This document shows, one piece after another, positions 12,656-24,414 of a stretch of DNA of 64,000 nucleotides. The notes under the pieces are model-generated. The model saw only the letters and a list, made by a program, of their open reading frames with translations. It ran no database searches and was not told where the DNA came from. This DNA comes from Rapana venosa. Its lineage: Eukaryota; Mollusca; Gastropoda; Neogastropoda; Muricidae. The number at the start of each line of letters is the position of its first letter. Within the stretch, counting starts at the first letter, position 1. Position numbers and translations under genes: made by a program. The stretch lies in the NCBI GenBank assembly GCA_028751875.1, contig CM054155.1, positions 52,423,971 to 52,487,970 of the forward strand, read 5' to 3'.

Positions 12656-12880
12656 CCTTCGATAAGACTAAAAACCGAGGACCCGCGTCGATCGCATGCA
12701 AACAATCTTGCGCACGCGTTAAATCCTGTTCCGCTTTTCGAAAAGAGTAGTCCATTGTGTGCCGTGGAACAGATTACAAAGAATAACAAAACCCCATACA
12801 CACGTACTGGATTTAAAAGAGCACAAAAGTGCATATTCCATTATCCTCGATAAAAAAGAATAAAATATAATAACAAAACA
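12656..12880 (+). repeat. tRNA-type SINE, central core and 3' tail
   Basis: Begins CTTCGATAAGAC, then AAACCGAGGACCCGCG and GCGCACGCGTTAAA, resembling the conserved body of tRNA-derived SINEs of molluscs. It ends with AAGAATAAAATATAATAAC. The same order and tail occur in the more complete copy at 54612-54975. The tRNA-like head is missing, replaced by the CA array. Confidence 0.6.
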
Positions 12881-13838
12881 CACACACCCACACACACACA
12901 GCATAAACACACACACTACACCACCACACCACCTTCACCAATCCCGTATTCTTGCAGACCTGAGGAGCACCACTGAAGATATCCACGACACATCTTCTTC
13001 ACTTCCGTAGCTAATCGTTCCACTCAAGGTCAGTGTACTCTCAGATGTCGTTCCTTTCCAACGTTTGTTCCGTTCTTTCTCTCTCCTCATCTCCCTCCTT
13101 AAGTACTGATCTCTTATAAGGAGTCTTGACCATCCTAGATATGTGTGGAGTGTGTGTTGTGAGTGTGGTGTGTGTGTGTGTGTGGTGTGAGTGTGTGTGT
13201 GTTGTGTGTGTGTGTGTGTGTGTGCGGATTATGCCCGAGTCATCTCCAGTTTGCGTTTTATTTTAAAGCTGAAGTCAGAGACTCTTATGTAAGCCGATGG
13301 CGTTTTGAAATTCTGGTTCCCCCTTCCGTATTAGAAGTGGAAATCAATGTATGAAATACAAAGAAAAGCATGCACACTATCATCTCAATCTGCATTGCCT
13401 GCATCTTCTAATCCATTTCGTTGCTATGGTCTACGCTTCACATGCTAACAAAATTAATGGACTATGACCAGGGAACACACCATCTGACTTGACGCCTGAT
13501 GGATGTTCTTGTCGTTTTCCGAGAACGTTCAGCTGGTTCATAACAGCTGTACTCTGGGCTAATCCTGGAGAGAATTTCCAGGATTTGGATCCATCATATC
13601 CGAATGTTATAGTCCCCAATATTTAAAATTATGGACGTTCTTAAATTTCTTGCCATCACATTAAAGTAGTGCAGATGCCATTGGCACTATTGTCTTCAGC
13701 TGTGTTGTTCTCTGCACTGTTCGCACAGCCTATGCCAAAGAGGTTCATCAACGGTGATATATGGAGTCTACTACAGTGCACTTTTCCTAATCTCCCTCGG
13801 TGTCCATGGCAAGTAGTATTTTGTTAATTGTACCAGCC
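12881..13838. other. Unassigned sequence with CA and GT microsatellites
   Basis: CA array at about 12881-12925 and GT array at about 13145-13222 (opposite strand polarity). The remainder shows no family motif or splice-bounded exon. Confidence 0.6.
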
Positions 13839-13870
13839 GCCATGGCGCAGTAGTAAGCACCCTTGGCTTA
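13839..13870 (+). repeat. Detached 5' head of the tRNA-headed repeat
   Basis: CCAGCCGCCATGGCGCAG then TAGTAAGC, matching the first ~30 bases of the repeat at 44364 and the reverse complement at 39707. It stops directly at the (TAA)n tail of the L2 element. The rest of a repeat copy, with its own decayed head, follows the L2 at 17925. Confidence 0.65.
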
Positions 13871-16800
13871 ATAATAATAATAAAATTGGAATTTAATATC
13901 AGCCACATCTTGTAAAACAAACACATCGAAGCGCTTGCACTCAAAAGCATTTACAGGCCCCATATGGCAACATTCCTCAAATATAATAAAGAACATATTT
14001 CAAATTTTTTTTCTAAAATTGCACGTGTATGTACACCACACACACACACACACACACCACACACACACACACACACACAACACACACGCCACAACACACA
14101 CACCGCGAACACACTTAGGAGATGAAGAATGTGTTGAAAAGTAAGAGACGGATATTGAGGGGAAGTGTCAGGTAGGAAATAAAGTTTTGTTTCTGAGCTG
14201 GATTTTGAAAGGTATCAAGTGAAGGTTAAATTGTCGAAGTGAAAGAGGGAGGTCTTCCACGTGACGGAACCAGAAAACAGAAAAAGATCGACAGCCAACA
14301 GTGGTTTGTTTGAATCTGGGTGTTCGAAAGCACAAAGTATCTGCGGCTGAACGAAGGGAACGGGATGGAGAGTATCAGTGAATAACAGTTTACAAAAGAT
14401 AAGATGTGCAGAATGTTGGAGACATTTGAAACGAGAGGTATTGATCTTATACTTCAGTCCTATGTAAGTCTGGCAGCCCGTGAAAGATCGCAGAAGAGGA
14501 GTGATTGAGTTCGGATCTTATCTTTCTTATGACCAGTCGACTGCAGAGTTTTGTACTGCGTAGAAGAGATTGATGGATGATGCAGGTAGCCAGCCCGAAG
14601 AGAATTACAGTAGTCTAAAACGTGAAAGAATGAGAGATGTGACGACTTGGAAGTTGCATCAGTGGACAGATTACTTGCGAATCGCACTTATCGCCGTAAT
14701 TGCATAGTAGCAAGACTAGGCAGGTCCGGTGATGAATTATTTCAATTGAGTGGTTGTCAAGAACTAACACTCTAGATACAACACAGATTGGACAAAGGAA
14801 CTGACGCACTGGCCGAGTTGTATAGATGTTGCAGTGAATGAGGAAAAAGTTAATGTTGGGTCCCCTATGGCATGGCTGTCGGTTTATCGCATTAAGTTGT
14901 AACTTGTTCCTGAGTCATCCATTTTAATGAATACTGAAGGCAGTAGGACATAGTTGTCCCAGGGATGAAGCAATTTTCACATATCACTGCACTGAAGCTG
15001 ATGTCGTCGGCATAGAAATGATTAAACAATAAGGTGGTTGTTTATTAAATTATAGAGTGGAGGCAGTGGTAGAGAGTAACAGAGAACGGGGCCCAGGACT
15101 GATCCCTGTGGGACTCCACATACCCATTTTGGACAGATTTTGATGAATTTTGTTTACAATATACTTTCTGGAATCTGTCTGTGAGGTAATGAAGTAAACC
15201 ATGTGAGGTGCCATATTGCCCTTAATACAAAACGTATTTTGAGGCGAGAAAGAAGAATTGAGTGATCTATAGTGGTCGAAGGCTGCAGATAAATCAAGAA
15301 GAAGTGAGGAGGAGAATTTCCAGCCTCAGAAGCAAGTAGAAGTGTATCTAAAGTATGGACAAGGGATGTTTCGGTGCTGTGGTTGGGGCGATAGGCAAAT
15401 TTGAAAAGGGGAAGGAGATCATTGAATGCAGGTGACTGTTGAGCTGTTGAGAACAACTTTTTCTAGTACTATTTAGAGACAAAGGGTAAGTTTGAGACAG
15501 GTCTATAATTCTTCATAATGTTGGATCTAGGTCGTGCTTATTCAGTAGAAGGTGTGACTATTGCGGTTTTTAAGAGCTTTGAGGGAAAATGTCCTGACAG
15601 AAGAGATGAGTTTACATTATATAGTGATAATAAGTAGCAAGTTGTTGGAAGGCAAAGTGAGAAAACAGAGCAGGTATGGGATCGAGTCCCTGCAAGATTA
15701 TAAAGTCATTCATCAGAATTGTCATGATTTCTTTTTCACATTGTGAACAGAAGGAAAAGCAAGAGTGCCCAGTTGAACTGGGGATCAGGAGGTGCAGGCT
15801 GGAAATGAGTCTGATCCATTCTGGAGCGTATGATGTGGACGATTTGTCTGAAAAGAGGCAGAAAAGATAGAAGTAAGTTCATACAGTGTTGGTGGTAGGC
15901 AGAGAATGTTTTAGCAGACCCAAGGAGATTTATGTGAGGGAACAAAGAATTTTATGGATGTAGCCGCAGAGAATTTGGGAAGAGACAGTATTCTGACTTT
16001 GCTGAATTGATAAGATTTGAGACTTGTTGATAATTTGGTTTCGGAAAAGGCTGTTTGTTATTTCGGTTTGATTTCCGCCCACTGCGTTCTAGTGCCGGCG
16101 TTTGCGCTTCGCTACAGGATGATCTTTGGGTAACCAACGGCGCACAGGGCTCTGTCAGGTAGGATATGTCCAGTAGGAGGTGCAATGCTCATGCTCAAGC
16201 AATTGGCGGAGAACAGTGTTAGAGTAATCAGAGAGACAGAGGTGGTCAGAGGTTTTGAAAAACGTTCGGAAGCATGTGAAGAGAAAGTATGTAATGTCTA
16301 AGGCCTTAATTGGACGAAGTAACATATTTTCTTCTTCTGACAGGTTTTGTGATTTGAGGTGGAAAAGAATGGCGGAATGATCAGAATGCAGTTCGTCAGT
16401 GCCAGAAACAGATGTAAACAAGATTAAATGAAGCATAAGTAATCAGCCATCCTAAAATTATGGCCCATATCTGTTGCGTTGCTATCGATTTACCATTGGA
16501 GAGAGAAGGTGGACAGAGAAAGAGAAAAGACGTTTTGACAAATTCCCCCTGGAAAAGAAGACTGGTTTGTCGAAATGGGAAGTTAAAGTCACCGCTATTA
16601 AAAGTTTAGTAGGAGAAGGCGTAGTGGTCGAGGAGTGACTGGAAATTCTTTGATGAAAAACAAGAAGATGTCAGTGTTCATTTACGGCTAGGAGGTGGGC
16701 GGAAAAGGCCCAACAGAAACGTAATAGAGTGTCCAGGTAAGTTGAGGTTGAATTTCGCAAACTTCAAAAGATCGTGTGGAATGGGAAGGTTCGCTGAAAG

Positions 16801-17924
16801 AAAAAGCTGTTTCCAATGTGTTTTTTGAAAAAATGGCAACCACCATCCTCGAGAGAGTCTGGAAAAGAAATAGTTTTATATCCTGGAGTAGTCAGCTGAT
16901 TTATTTTGGCTCATGGCCATAGTGGTTTAACCAATTTCAGATGAAGAAGGATAGGTCAATGTTTTTTTCAAGAGAAGGAAATCGGAAATGTAGTCCGGCT
17001 TTCCATTTGGACAGACAGACTGCACATTGAACAACAAACCTTGAAGGAGAACTGAAGGAGATGGAGAGGATGAAGATGAAAGTGGTGAGTTTTGGACAAG
17101 AATTCAGAGGAAGAGGATGAAGCGATGGTGAGAAGTGGCTAGCGGAAGAACAGACAAGAGTTTGGATGGTGAATCACGGGAGTAAGAAGATGGCAAAAAG
17201 AACTGTATAGAACAGAGGGATTCGGTGTTTGACATACATCAAGATACACATCATCACAGAACAACATTAAATGTCAGATTCACAAACAACATAAGAAACG
17301 AAAAGCTGAAAAGTCGGGTGGACGGGCGTGGGGAAGAGCGTTGACAGCAGTTACAGAAGTGACTCAAGGTGAGGGGGGAGACCGAAGAGGGAAGCCTGCC
17401 ACTGTCGATGACGCACACCTGCCCTGTTCTCCGTCTGATTTTGCGGTCGATGAATGCCTAAGTTATTCGAAATATGCACATTATTTCAGGAGCCAGTGTG
17501 CATTGTTTTTGACAAAACTCAGGGTTTGATAGGTTGGAATTCACTGACAGTATTGTTCTTATGTCCGTACCTGTCACCCGCCATTTTTTTCAAATTGACA
17601 GACCACAGAGGTTGATGGTGGGGCAACGTGAAAACCACGTGCAAAAATTTCAGCGGGCAACAGGTCAGAGTAAGTGGGTCACAGAGACCTAAGCACATAC
17701 AAGATAAATACAACTCATGAAGACAAAATTAAATGTTTAAAATCGACTTGAAGATGAAGAACTTAAAATGAAATATTTCGAAAAGTCTATAATAAGGGAA
17801 CAAAAATATTCTGACCGTAGGATTCAGGATAAAATACAAACATGAAGATATTAAAACTTTCCCAACAGGACCAGGTATAAACACATAACAAAACACTAAC
17901 TACCTCAAACACAAGAGACATTCG
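13871..17924 (-). mobile_element. Near-complete L2/CR1-type LINE with (CA)n in its 3' region
   Basis: About 4.05 kb, read right to left. The endonuclease lies near 16.9-17.0 kb (FNVQSVCPNGK) and reaches SDHSAILFHL near 16.37 kb. The linker contains CAPLVTQR (about 16.13 kb). The RT has AYRPNHSTETSLV (about 15.38 kb), TIDHSILLSRL (15.26 kb) and FYADDISF (about 14.997-15.02 kb), the catalytic YADD box. LDYCNSL follows at about 14.60 kb. The 3' terminus is a (TTA)n/(AAT)n tail at 13871, as in L2 elements. A CA array lies at 14036-14107. Many stops and frameshifts are present; some may be sequence error. It would encode nicking and reverse transcription for target-primed insertion if intact. Second copy: 30249-34302. 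Confidence 0.8.
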
Positions 17925-18790
17925 CCATGCTGCGCCAGGCGCAAAGTTGAACGAGAGGTGGATGCAAGGGCGCGGTTTCATACCCAATAAGAGTCATGGG
18001 ATTTTCGCCCAGCTCGCTCCTACCCACCTAGTGAGTGTGCTGTGGGCTCTGTGGAAAACCGTACCTTACACAATCGATTTTCATCCACTTTTACAGAACG
18101 CTAGAGTTTTGAGAGTGTTGCTCAAATTACCTGACCAACACTGCAGGTGTCTGTATCTTCTCCGCCCGATAACACCAGTGATAAATTATGAGAGTAAAGC
18201 TGGAGTTCAGACCTGTCAAGTAGTCTAAAGCATATGCACTATCACAGCTCATCATTACGTCATTCTACTATAATTCCAACATCAAGCAATAAAAACATTT
18301 GCATTCGATTTGGGTGGCCCCAGTTGCTCTGGACTAGTGATGACCTCAATTCGGTTTTCCCCTACACTCTTGTGCCCCGAGTTTAGTTTGTGGACAAGTC
18401 GGTTGGGGTTGAGTTATGGGAGAACCGTGGTATATGGAGGGACGTTGAGGTAGTCGCCACTCACGACCTAACTCAGTCTAGCTCCGCCACTGAGCAAATA
18501 CAGTTATGCTAGCAGGGGGCTATTAGAAGGTGTCCCTGCATATGTTAGCTCAATGACATGCACCTCTGACCACCACCAAAGTGATTCACAGCAGTGCAGG
18601 GCCCCTCTGGCTAGTGGCCCCATTTTGGCCTAATATTGATGGACTCCCTGTGGAATTCCGACCCTGGGGAAGAGACATAACGAATCTTGGTATGGCTGTG
18701 GTTGTGAGATTGAAATGATTGGCGTGGGAACAGCAGGACAGGAGCGTTTTAGAAGACGAGGCAGCAAAACATATGTAATTGTCTTGCTTT
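17925..18790 (+). repeat. tRNA-headed ~850-base repeat
   Basis: Decayed head at 17929-17975, then family words in order: GTGAGTGTGCTGTGGGCTC, ACTGCAGGTGTCTGTATC, CAGACCTGTCAAGTAGTC, GGCCCCAGTTGCTCTGG, GGAGGGACGTTGAGG, GCAGTGCAGGGCCCCTCTGG, ATTGATGGACTCCCTGTGG and GAAGACGAGGCAGCAAAACA. No convincing ORF. The perfect match to block A copy 2 ends inside it, at 18625. Confidence 0.75.
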
Positions 18791-18839
18791 TAATGCTGAC
18801 TGTTCTTTTGTTGTTGAGTGTGTCAGCCTTTATTCTCAA

Positions 18840-19430
18840 TAAAAACGATCCTGAACGAAGTTGGAAGAGAGCAGATATCCATGATATATCTTAAATTGTG
18901 GTACTGAAACCATTCACCATGTTGCTGACAAAGTAAGACTGCGCTGATATCCCTTGTCATAAACACAGAGTAATGACTTTGATCCAGGTTGTCATGATGA
19001 TATCAGACTTATGGTTGCCTACAGAGCTGCATGCCAGACTCAGTTGAATGCATTAAAAGTCCACCAGGACGTTGGTCAAAGTCTTGCTTGTTTTGCAACT
19101 TCCTCTCAGAGAATACACTAAGGTTGAAAATTGGCCTGCTGTGCATGTCATGCTCTGAACGAGCCTGTACTACTTCAAATGATTCTCTTCAGCTTGGGCT
19201 ATTCAGTTTATCAGGATGATACTTAGCACAACAGTGGCTTGGATGACTAACTCAAATTGATGGCATAGGTAGATTTTTGGCAGAGTTGTAGTTGCCTTTC
19301 TTCGGGAGAGGGATAATCAGGGACTGTTCCCAACAGATAGGCACACCGCCAGTCCGCCGGGTTCTATTGCAGATGGCAGTGACAAAACAGCCCATGGCAT
19401 CACTCCTCTTGCCTAGACCACTCTGATTGA
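18840..19430 (-). mobile_element. RTE-clade LINE reverse transcriptase fragment
   Basis: On the minus strand one reads ICWEQSLIIPLPKKGN (clearest in the second copy at 35.7 kb), then PIFNLSVFSERKLQNKQDF, then a shifted frame matching an FKKAFDRVWH-type motif A, and finally GEWFQ before a decayed VRQGCLLSP-like motif B. That order is RTE reverse transcriptase. It is a short relic with both ends missing. The counterpart at 35217-35804 differs by several indels. Confidence 0.7.
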
Positions 19431-19879
19431 ACTGTTGTCCACTCCTGCTGTCTGACTCATTCCCAGGTTCGAATCCTCACACCCCTTCACCACCCCACTT
19501 ACACCTCTCCTGACAGCCAGGGTGAAGGACTAGCTCCTTGCACACGGAGGGAGGGGCGTGGTTTTTCTCCAGGCCACTTTTCTCCCCCACCCCCATTTTT
19601 TCATCCCCTTCGTTCACTGGGCATCCAGAGGGCAGGCAACAGTGCCTCTGTGAGACAAAACAACCCCACTTCCCACCGCATGCCTCCGCTGCTCGCACAA
19701 CGGCAGCATGGCAGAGAAAAGCACATGCAAACAGAATTTTCCTGAAAATGGTAGTGACATTCCTGTGTTCAGATGAGCGCAATTCTGCAGTGCCTGTCTG
19801 CTTCTGGGCACTTTGCACTGGGCAGCCACATTTTCACAGCCTCAGACTGCCTTTGGTGGCTCTTACTCCGGATTTTTCG
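19431..19879. other. Unassigned sequence across the end of block A
   Basis: Contains CCAGGTTCGAATCC at about 19467, a box-B-like word that might belong to a SINE head, then GC-richer sequence. Homology with the second block ends at 19827. No confident gene. Confidence 0.4.
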
Positions 19880-20117
19880 TCAGGGTATGATTCCAAAGCC
19901 CTCTACTGTGAGTGGGGTATGGCAAGCAAGGCAGCGAGGTTTCAAATAGAGCTTTCCCTCTCATAGATAGCTGTCTTATCCTAGACTGAAGCCGAGCCCC
20001 ATCTACCCAAATTACGCTGGTATACTGGATTACATGGTTACCAGTATCAGAGAACCTGAGACCTGACTAACAACAACGAAAACAACAACAAAACCGACCA
20101 TGCAGTTAAACCTTATA
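19880..20117 (+). repeat. Probable tRNA-derived SINE with (AAC)n tail
   Basis: Box-B-like GAGGTTTCAAATAG near 19936, then AGCCGAGCCCCATCTACCC, TACGCTGGTATACTGG and ACCAGTATCAGAGAACC, ending in AACAACAACGAAAACAAC at about 20071-20096. The box-A half is weak. The layout of tRNA-like head, unrelated body and short tandem tail is that of a SINE. Confidence 0.45.
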
Positions 20118-20404
20118 CAGAAGACAGGAACAAAGCATGAAAGCCGCTTTGGTCAAAATAGAAAATGAGTTAGTTCCTATGTCAACAGTAGTCAATGCAT
20201 ACCATTACTATTCCTTCCAAACTGACTTGCTGGTATTAAGAATCTGTCCAAGCTCCCCGAGGGGAAGCCGGGTCTGTCAGTCTAACAGCAAACCCCATTT
20301 TCTGGAAACATGTGCTAAGATTCCTTCTTTTATTCTTCTCTTGTCTCTACTGCCTTGTTCACTTTCTGTTTGTCACATCTTTCTTGTCCATTTCTCCTTT
20401 GTAG

Positions 20405-20553
20405 GTCCATTCTTCTGCCTTCCTTCGCCTAGTTTCCTGGACAGACTTAAAAAGAAAGAATTCTCTCCCATCCCGAAAACAGGACGGCTGCTGTCCACGT
20501 TCGACCCTGACAAGGAAGACTTCCTGAATGACATTTGCTTCAGGGCATGTTGA
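20405..20553 (+). CDS. Candidate terminal coding exon, unknown product
   Basis: A long pyrimidine tract (20328-20400) leads to TTTGTAG at 20398-20404, a strong 3' splice site; a second AG lies at 20431-20432. The open frame then encodes FLDRLKKKEFSPIPKTGR, then LLSTFDPDKEDFLNDICF and a stop at 20551-20553. The composition (Lys/Asp/Glu/Phe, no LINE motif) looks more like ordinary protein than the surrounding sequence. I do not recognise the family. No partner exon with matching phase was found nearby, and it could be chance. Confidence 0.3.
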
Positions 20554-20846
20554 AATGGTGTTTCTAAGTTGAAAATTAGTTTGACTTTTTCTTTGGCATA
20601 TTTTGTAAGCTGCCCTGTTATCCATCTTTATGTTGTTTATGGCAGAAATCATCATTATGTAACACATGCACACTCATAACCACACACGAACAACAACACG
20701 AGCGCGCGACGCACACTCGCATGTGCTTATGAGCATGTGCATGTTGCGCATATATGCACTAAAGTGCCCACACAATAATTAAACATAACATAATGATCCG
20801 TATCTGATTAAAAACTATGAGTAGTAAACTCATGGGGATCAACTGT
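20554..20846. other. Unassigned sequence
   Basis: AT-rich, possibly a 3' UTR if the preceding exon is real. No clear polyadenylation signal close to the stop codon. Confidence 0.4.
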
Positions 20847-20884
20847 GTGAGTGTGTGTAGTGTGTGTGTGTGTGTGTGTGTGAG

Positions 20885-20922
<38 letters not shown>

Positions 20923-20931
20923 AGAAAGAGA

Positions 20932-21011
<80 letters not shown>
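20847..21011. repeat. Compound (GT)n-(GA)n microsatellite
   Basis: GT units to about 20909, then GA units to 21011 with small interruptions. Ser-Leu and Glu-Arg open frames over it are artefacts. Confidence 0.95.
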
Positions 21012-21289
21012 CTCCAGTTTTCTCTCCCATCCCTTCCTACAATACTCCTACGACAAGTACCGTCGACGTCCACACACAGCTATTGAATCTTACAGAAGCC
21101 CCTTTTCTCTCCAAGACAAAACACCTCCCCTTCCCCAGAACTGAAAGAAATAACGAACAACAATATGATGATGACTGCCGTAGTGGAAGCTTAAGAGACC
21201 ACCGGGAGGTTTTCTGTTGCTGTGTTGTTCTGTTCTTTAGTTCTTCTTCTTATCATTGTAAGTATTATTAAAATGTCCATTGACTACAA
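21012..21289. other. Unassigned sequence
   Basis: Nothing recognised between the microsatellite and the RTE 3' end. Confidence 0.5.
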
Positions 21290-22170
21290 GGTGATATAAA
21301 TAAAGTTCTCTTCTTCGTCAGTGCCAGGTATCTGGTCCTGCAACATCTGACGATCATGGCTCTATTCTTCCCTGTTCTCGGGTCCTCTCATGAGCCTCAT
21401 TGTTTGGAGTCTTCCTCTTATTCGTTGCGAAATTGTTTTAAGCTGTCTGTGAATTTTGTGCGTGACTCCTCTGCTCTTGTTTCCACAGATTTTGCCACTC
21501 CCTAACAGATTACTTCTCTAGTCCGTCAGCCCAGATTATATGGCCGAAAAAAAATGTGAGCTGGTCTTTCTCTTATGGAGTTTGATAGGGATCTTCTGTA
21601 CCAGCCATTACCATTCCTTCTGCAATTAGTTTTTTTTTGCCATGAGTTTCATTATTCCCCGGATGAACAATATTTCCACTCTTCTAGTCGCTGTTCTGTG
21701 TCATGGCTAGGTCCAGCACTCACATCCATACAGAAGAATGGACCATAACGTAGAGCTCTCAAAACATGGATCATTGTCTTGAGGCTTATCTTACTGTTGG
21801 TAAAAAATGTATTTCATGTTTTTTAAAAGTTGCCGTTAGATTGACCGATTACTCTTCTTCTTGATTTCTGTTGTCACACTTGCCGTCCGGTGATAGTACC
21901 ACCATGGTATTTAAAGTGTTTTACTTGTCCTGATTCTCTCTCCTTCACATGCTATGATGCTTTTGTGGAATAACAGCATTTTTCGAGATCACCATGCATC
22001 TGTCATCTTAGCCATTGAGCAGTAATCCTTATCTTTTCGCTTACGTCTGTTACTGTTGATAAAATCATTTTGCAGTTTTCCTCCAAGTCGCGATAAGGAC
22101 TGTGTCATCTGCATATCTCAAGTTGTTGCTGTTGTGGCACCCTACACTAATTCCCCTCAAGATTCCTCCA
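21290..22170 (-). mobile_element. BovB-like RTE LINE, RT palm end to C-terminus
   Basis: Minus-strand reading, across frameshifts: a DD-containing RT catalytic segment near 22.1 kb (DDTVLIA-like with one altered base), FKYHGGTITGRQV, then ILLYGCECWT at about 21.74 kb, ERPAHIFFGHI and ADGLEK near 21.55 kb, then SHAQNSQTA. The order of a YLGxxI-like box, YGCExWT and GHIxRxxxLEK is that of the RTE/BovB connection and C-terminal domains. 5' truncated, with several frame breaks. Confidence 0.7.
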
Positions 22171-23708
22171 ATATTCGTAGACTTATTAATAAAAATAATA
22201 ATAAAAATAAATAATGGAACTTATATAGCGCTAAAATCATGCACAGGACAATCAAAGCGCATAGCCACACAACTCATTCTTAACACAGTATGCAACCAAT
22301 AGCAAGTAAAGATCTAACCAAGTCCAAAGTGCACACATAATAAAAAAACACAGCACACACACACACACACACACACACAACACACACAACACACACACAC
22401 ACACACACACACACCACACACACACACCAGTTATAAAACTTTGGCAAGGAGATGGAACCTTTGGCTGTTTGAAAAGCAGATAGCTATGAAATGAAACATG
22501 ATAGGAAATTCTTAGGTTGAAACAAATATGTCTTGTAGGCCAGATATAAAAGTGTACACAAGAAGGTCTTGTGCGAGAGAGATAGGGAGGACCATTCCAA
22601 ATACGATAGGAATCAGAAACAGAGAAAGAGCGACGGCCCAACAGTAGACTGGTTGAATCTAGGTAATTGTAAGCACAAGGAAGCCTGCAGCATAGCGAAG
22701 GGAACGAGAAGGGGGTACAGTGGAGACATTCACAGAGGTCGGAGGGTGCTGTTATTGTGGAGACATTTGTAACAGAGGGTAACTGATCTATAGTTTATTC
22801 TTTGGGGCACAGGCAGCCAGTGGAGAGATCGAAAGAGAGTGGTACATGTGCTCAGATTTTTTCTTCTGAGGATAGTCAGCTACAGAGTTTTTGAATCCGT
22901 TTGAAGGGAGTGGATAGATGATGCGCAGACCAGCCAAAAGAGAAATGCAATAACCAGACATGAAAGAATGAGAGATGCATACGAGTTATGATGTATGCTC
23001 AGTGACAGGTATCATCGAATTGGCTTCTAATACGCCGTAATTGATAGTATCACGACTGGGCAGGTCTGGGTTGATGAATTTTGCAATAGAGAGTGTGTTG
23101 TCCAAAATTGACCCATAAGATACATACAGCAAGTGGATAGAGGGGACTGATGCATTGCCCGAATTCTATTGAAGCTGTTGTAATGAAGAGAGTTTGTTTT
23201 GGTCTCCTACAAGCATGGCTTCATTTTGATCAGCGTTTAGTTTTTAACATGTTCACTATCATCCAGTTTGATATCTTGAAAGCAGTAGGCCATAAATATC
23301 AATGAGAGAAGGTAGATTTCAGGTGTGTCACTGCTTAGAATCTGAAGTCATCTGCCAAAAAAGTGATTGTTGATCTGATGACGGTAACTAATATGAGACA
23401 GTGAGCGGTGTAGAGTGTGAAAAGAACAGGGCCCAGAACTGATCCATGCGGGACACCACATTCCAGTCTGCAGGTACTGCCTGAATCTTGTTTACTGTTA
23501 CCTGTCTGAGTCGGTCCAGACAGGTAGAGCTAAACCCAGGGGAGAGCCGTACCATAACACCAAACTTTCTGAAGACGGGAAGAAGGATAGAGTGGTCAAT
23601 AGTGCAAAGGCTGTCAGATAAGCAGAGTATAGGTGAGGAGGGAGATTTCCCTGATCAGAACAAATAGAAGCTGTTTAAGTGAGAACTAGGGTGGTTCAGT
23701 GCTGTGGT
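22171..23708 (-). mobile_element. 5'-truncated L2-type LINE, second family member
   Basis: The 3' terminus at 22190-22230 has the AAT/AAAAT-type tail followed by GGAACTTATATAGCGC, a typical L2-like end read in reverse. A CA array lies at 22353-22428, at the same distance from the tail as in the 13.87-kb copy. RT words: FFADDF (about 23341-23365) and CCCAGAACTGATCC (23431-23444). The similarity to the long copy stops at GTGCTGTGGTT (about 23698-23708), so the copy is 5' truncated, the usual product of incomplete reverse transcription. Confidence 0.75.
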
Positions 23709-24414
23709 TTTACTATATACATTTAAATAAATCAGGGCGAGAACACGCAGCCAGCTCACACCCCTGCAGATTGTCTATATTGACTGATGTCATTGTCGCT
23801 CAATGGCTCCTCCTGTCCCAATATATGTTTCTAGAGGACTCGAAGATCCTTTTCCACGTCGATGATATGAGCCTGCCAGAATATCAAACGTCGGAGTGTC
23901 CCCGTACTTGGTAATCACTCCATCATCACGATAATAATGTACAAAAAAGGTGGACTGTGTGGAAGTTGGAAAGGTGAAGAATGTAATGCATCTTTGATAA
24001 GTCATTAAGATCAAGATATCAGTTACATCTCCTAATTGGTGACTGGCAAATGCTTTCTGCAACAGATAACTAGGCATGCCACTGACAGTCATACAGAAAA
24101 CTTTGCAATTTCTAATTTTTTGCTTAAATATCTATCTTCTTTGCTTTTATAGAAGCACTGAGCACATGCAAGTCAAAGAACACATGATGTAACTGGTATA
24201 ACAGCAGAACAATTGCAAAAAGTATTTTGGAATATCTAGCCTTTGCCAAACATTTCATAAATAGTTTATTGGATTATGATCTCTATATTTGAGGGCAAAC
24301 TTAGCTAAACAAAAACAATTTTTAAAAATTGCATACACAGTGTCCTTGCAAGAATTGAAATAGTTTTCAAATGATGATAGATTTAGGCCTGTACCATTAA
24401 TACCATGCTAGATC
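23709..24414. other. Unassigned sequence
   Basis: Two 70-100 codon frames with no known motif. No repeat recognised. Confidence 0.5.

Larger units (their letters stand above)
9854..19827 (+). repeat. Duplicated block A, copy 1
   Basis: Repeated at 26232-36197. From 9854 to 18625 I see no substitution or indel relative to the second copy (constant offset 16378), even through several CA/GT microsatellites. From 18626 to 19827 the copies differ by roughly 30 small changes, with the offset drifting to 16374 and then to about 16370 by 19827. After 19827 and 36197 they are unrelated. Individual elements inside are listed separately. Confidence 0.95.

Noticed and set aside
12138..12665. 175-codon frame
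   Set aside because: Half is CT/CA microsatellite translation and the rest has no motif.
19538..19966. 142-codon frame
   Set aside because: Not kept in the second block A copy (35.9-36.3 kb), where indels change the frame; no domain recognised; it runs across the block edge into a SINE.
20759..21271. Ser-Leu and Glu-Arg repeat proteins
   Set aside because: Both strands of a GT/GA microsatellite.
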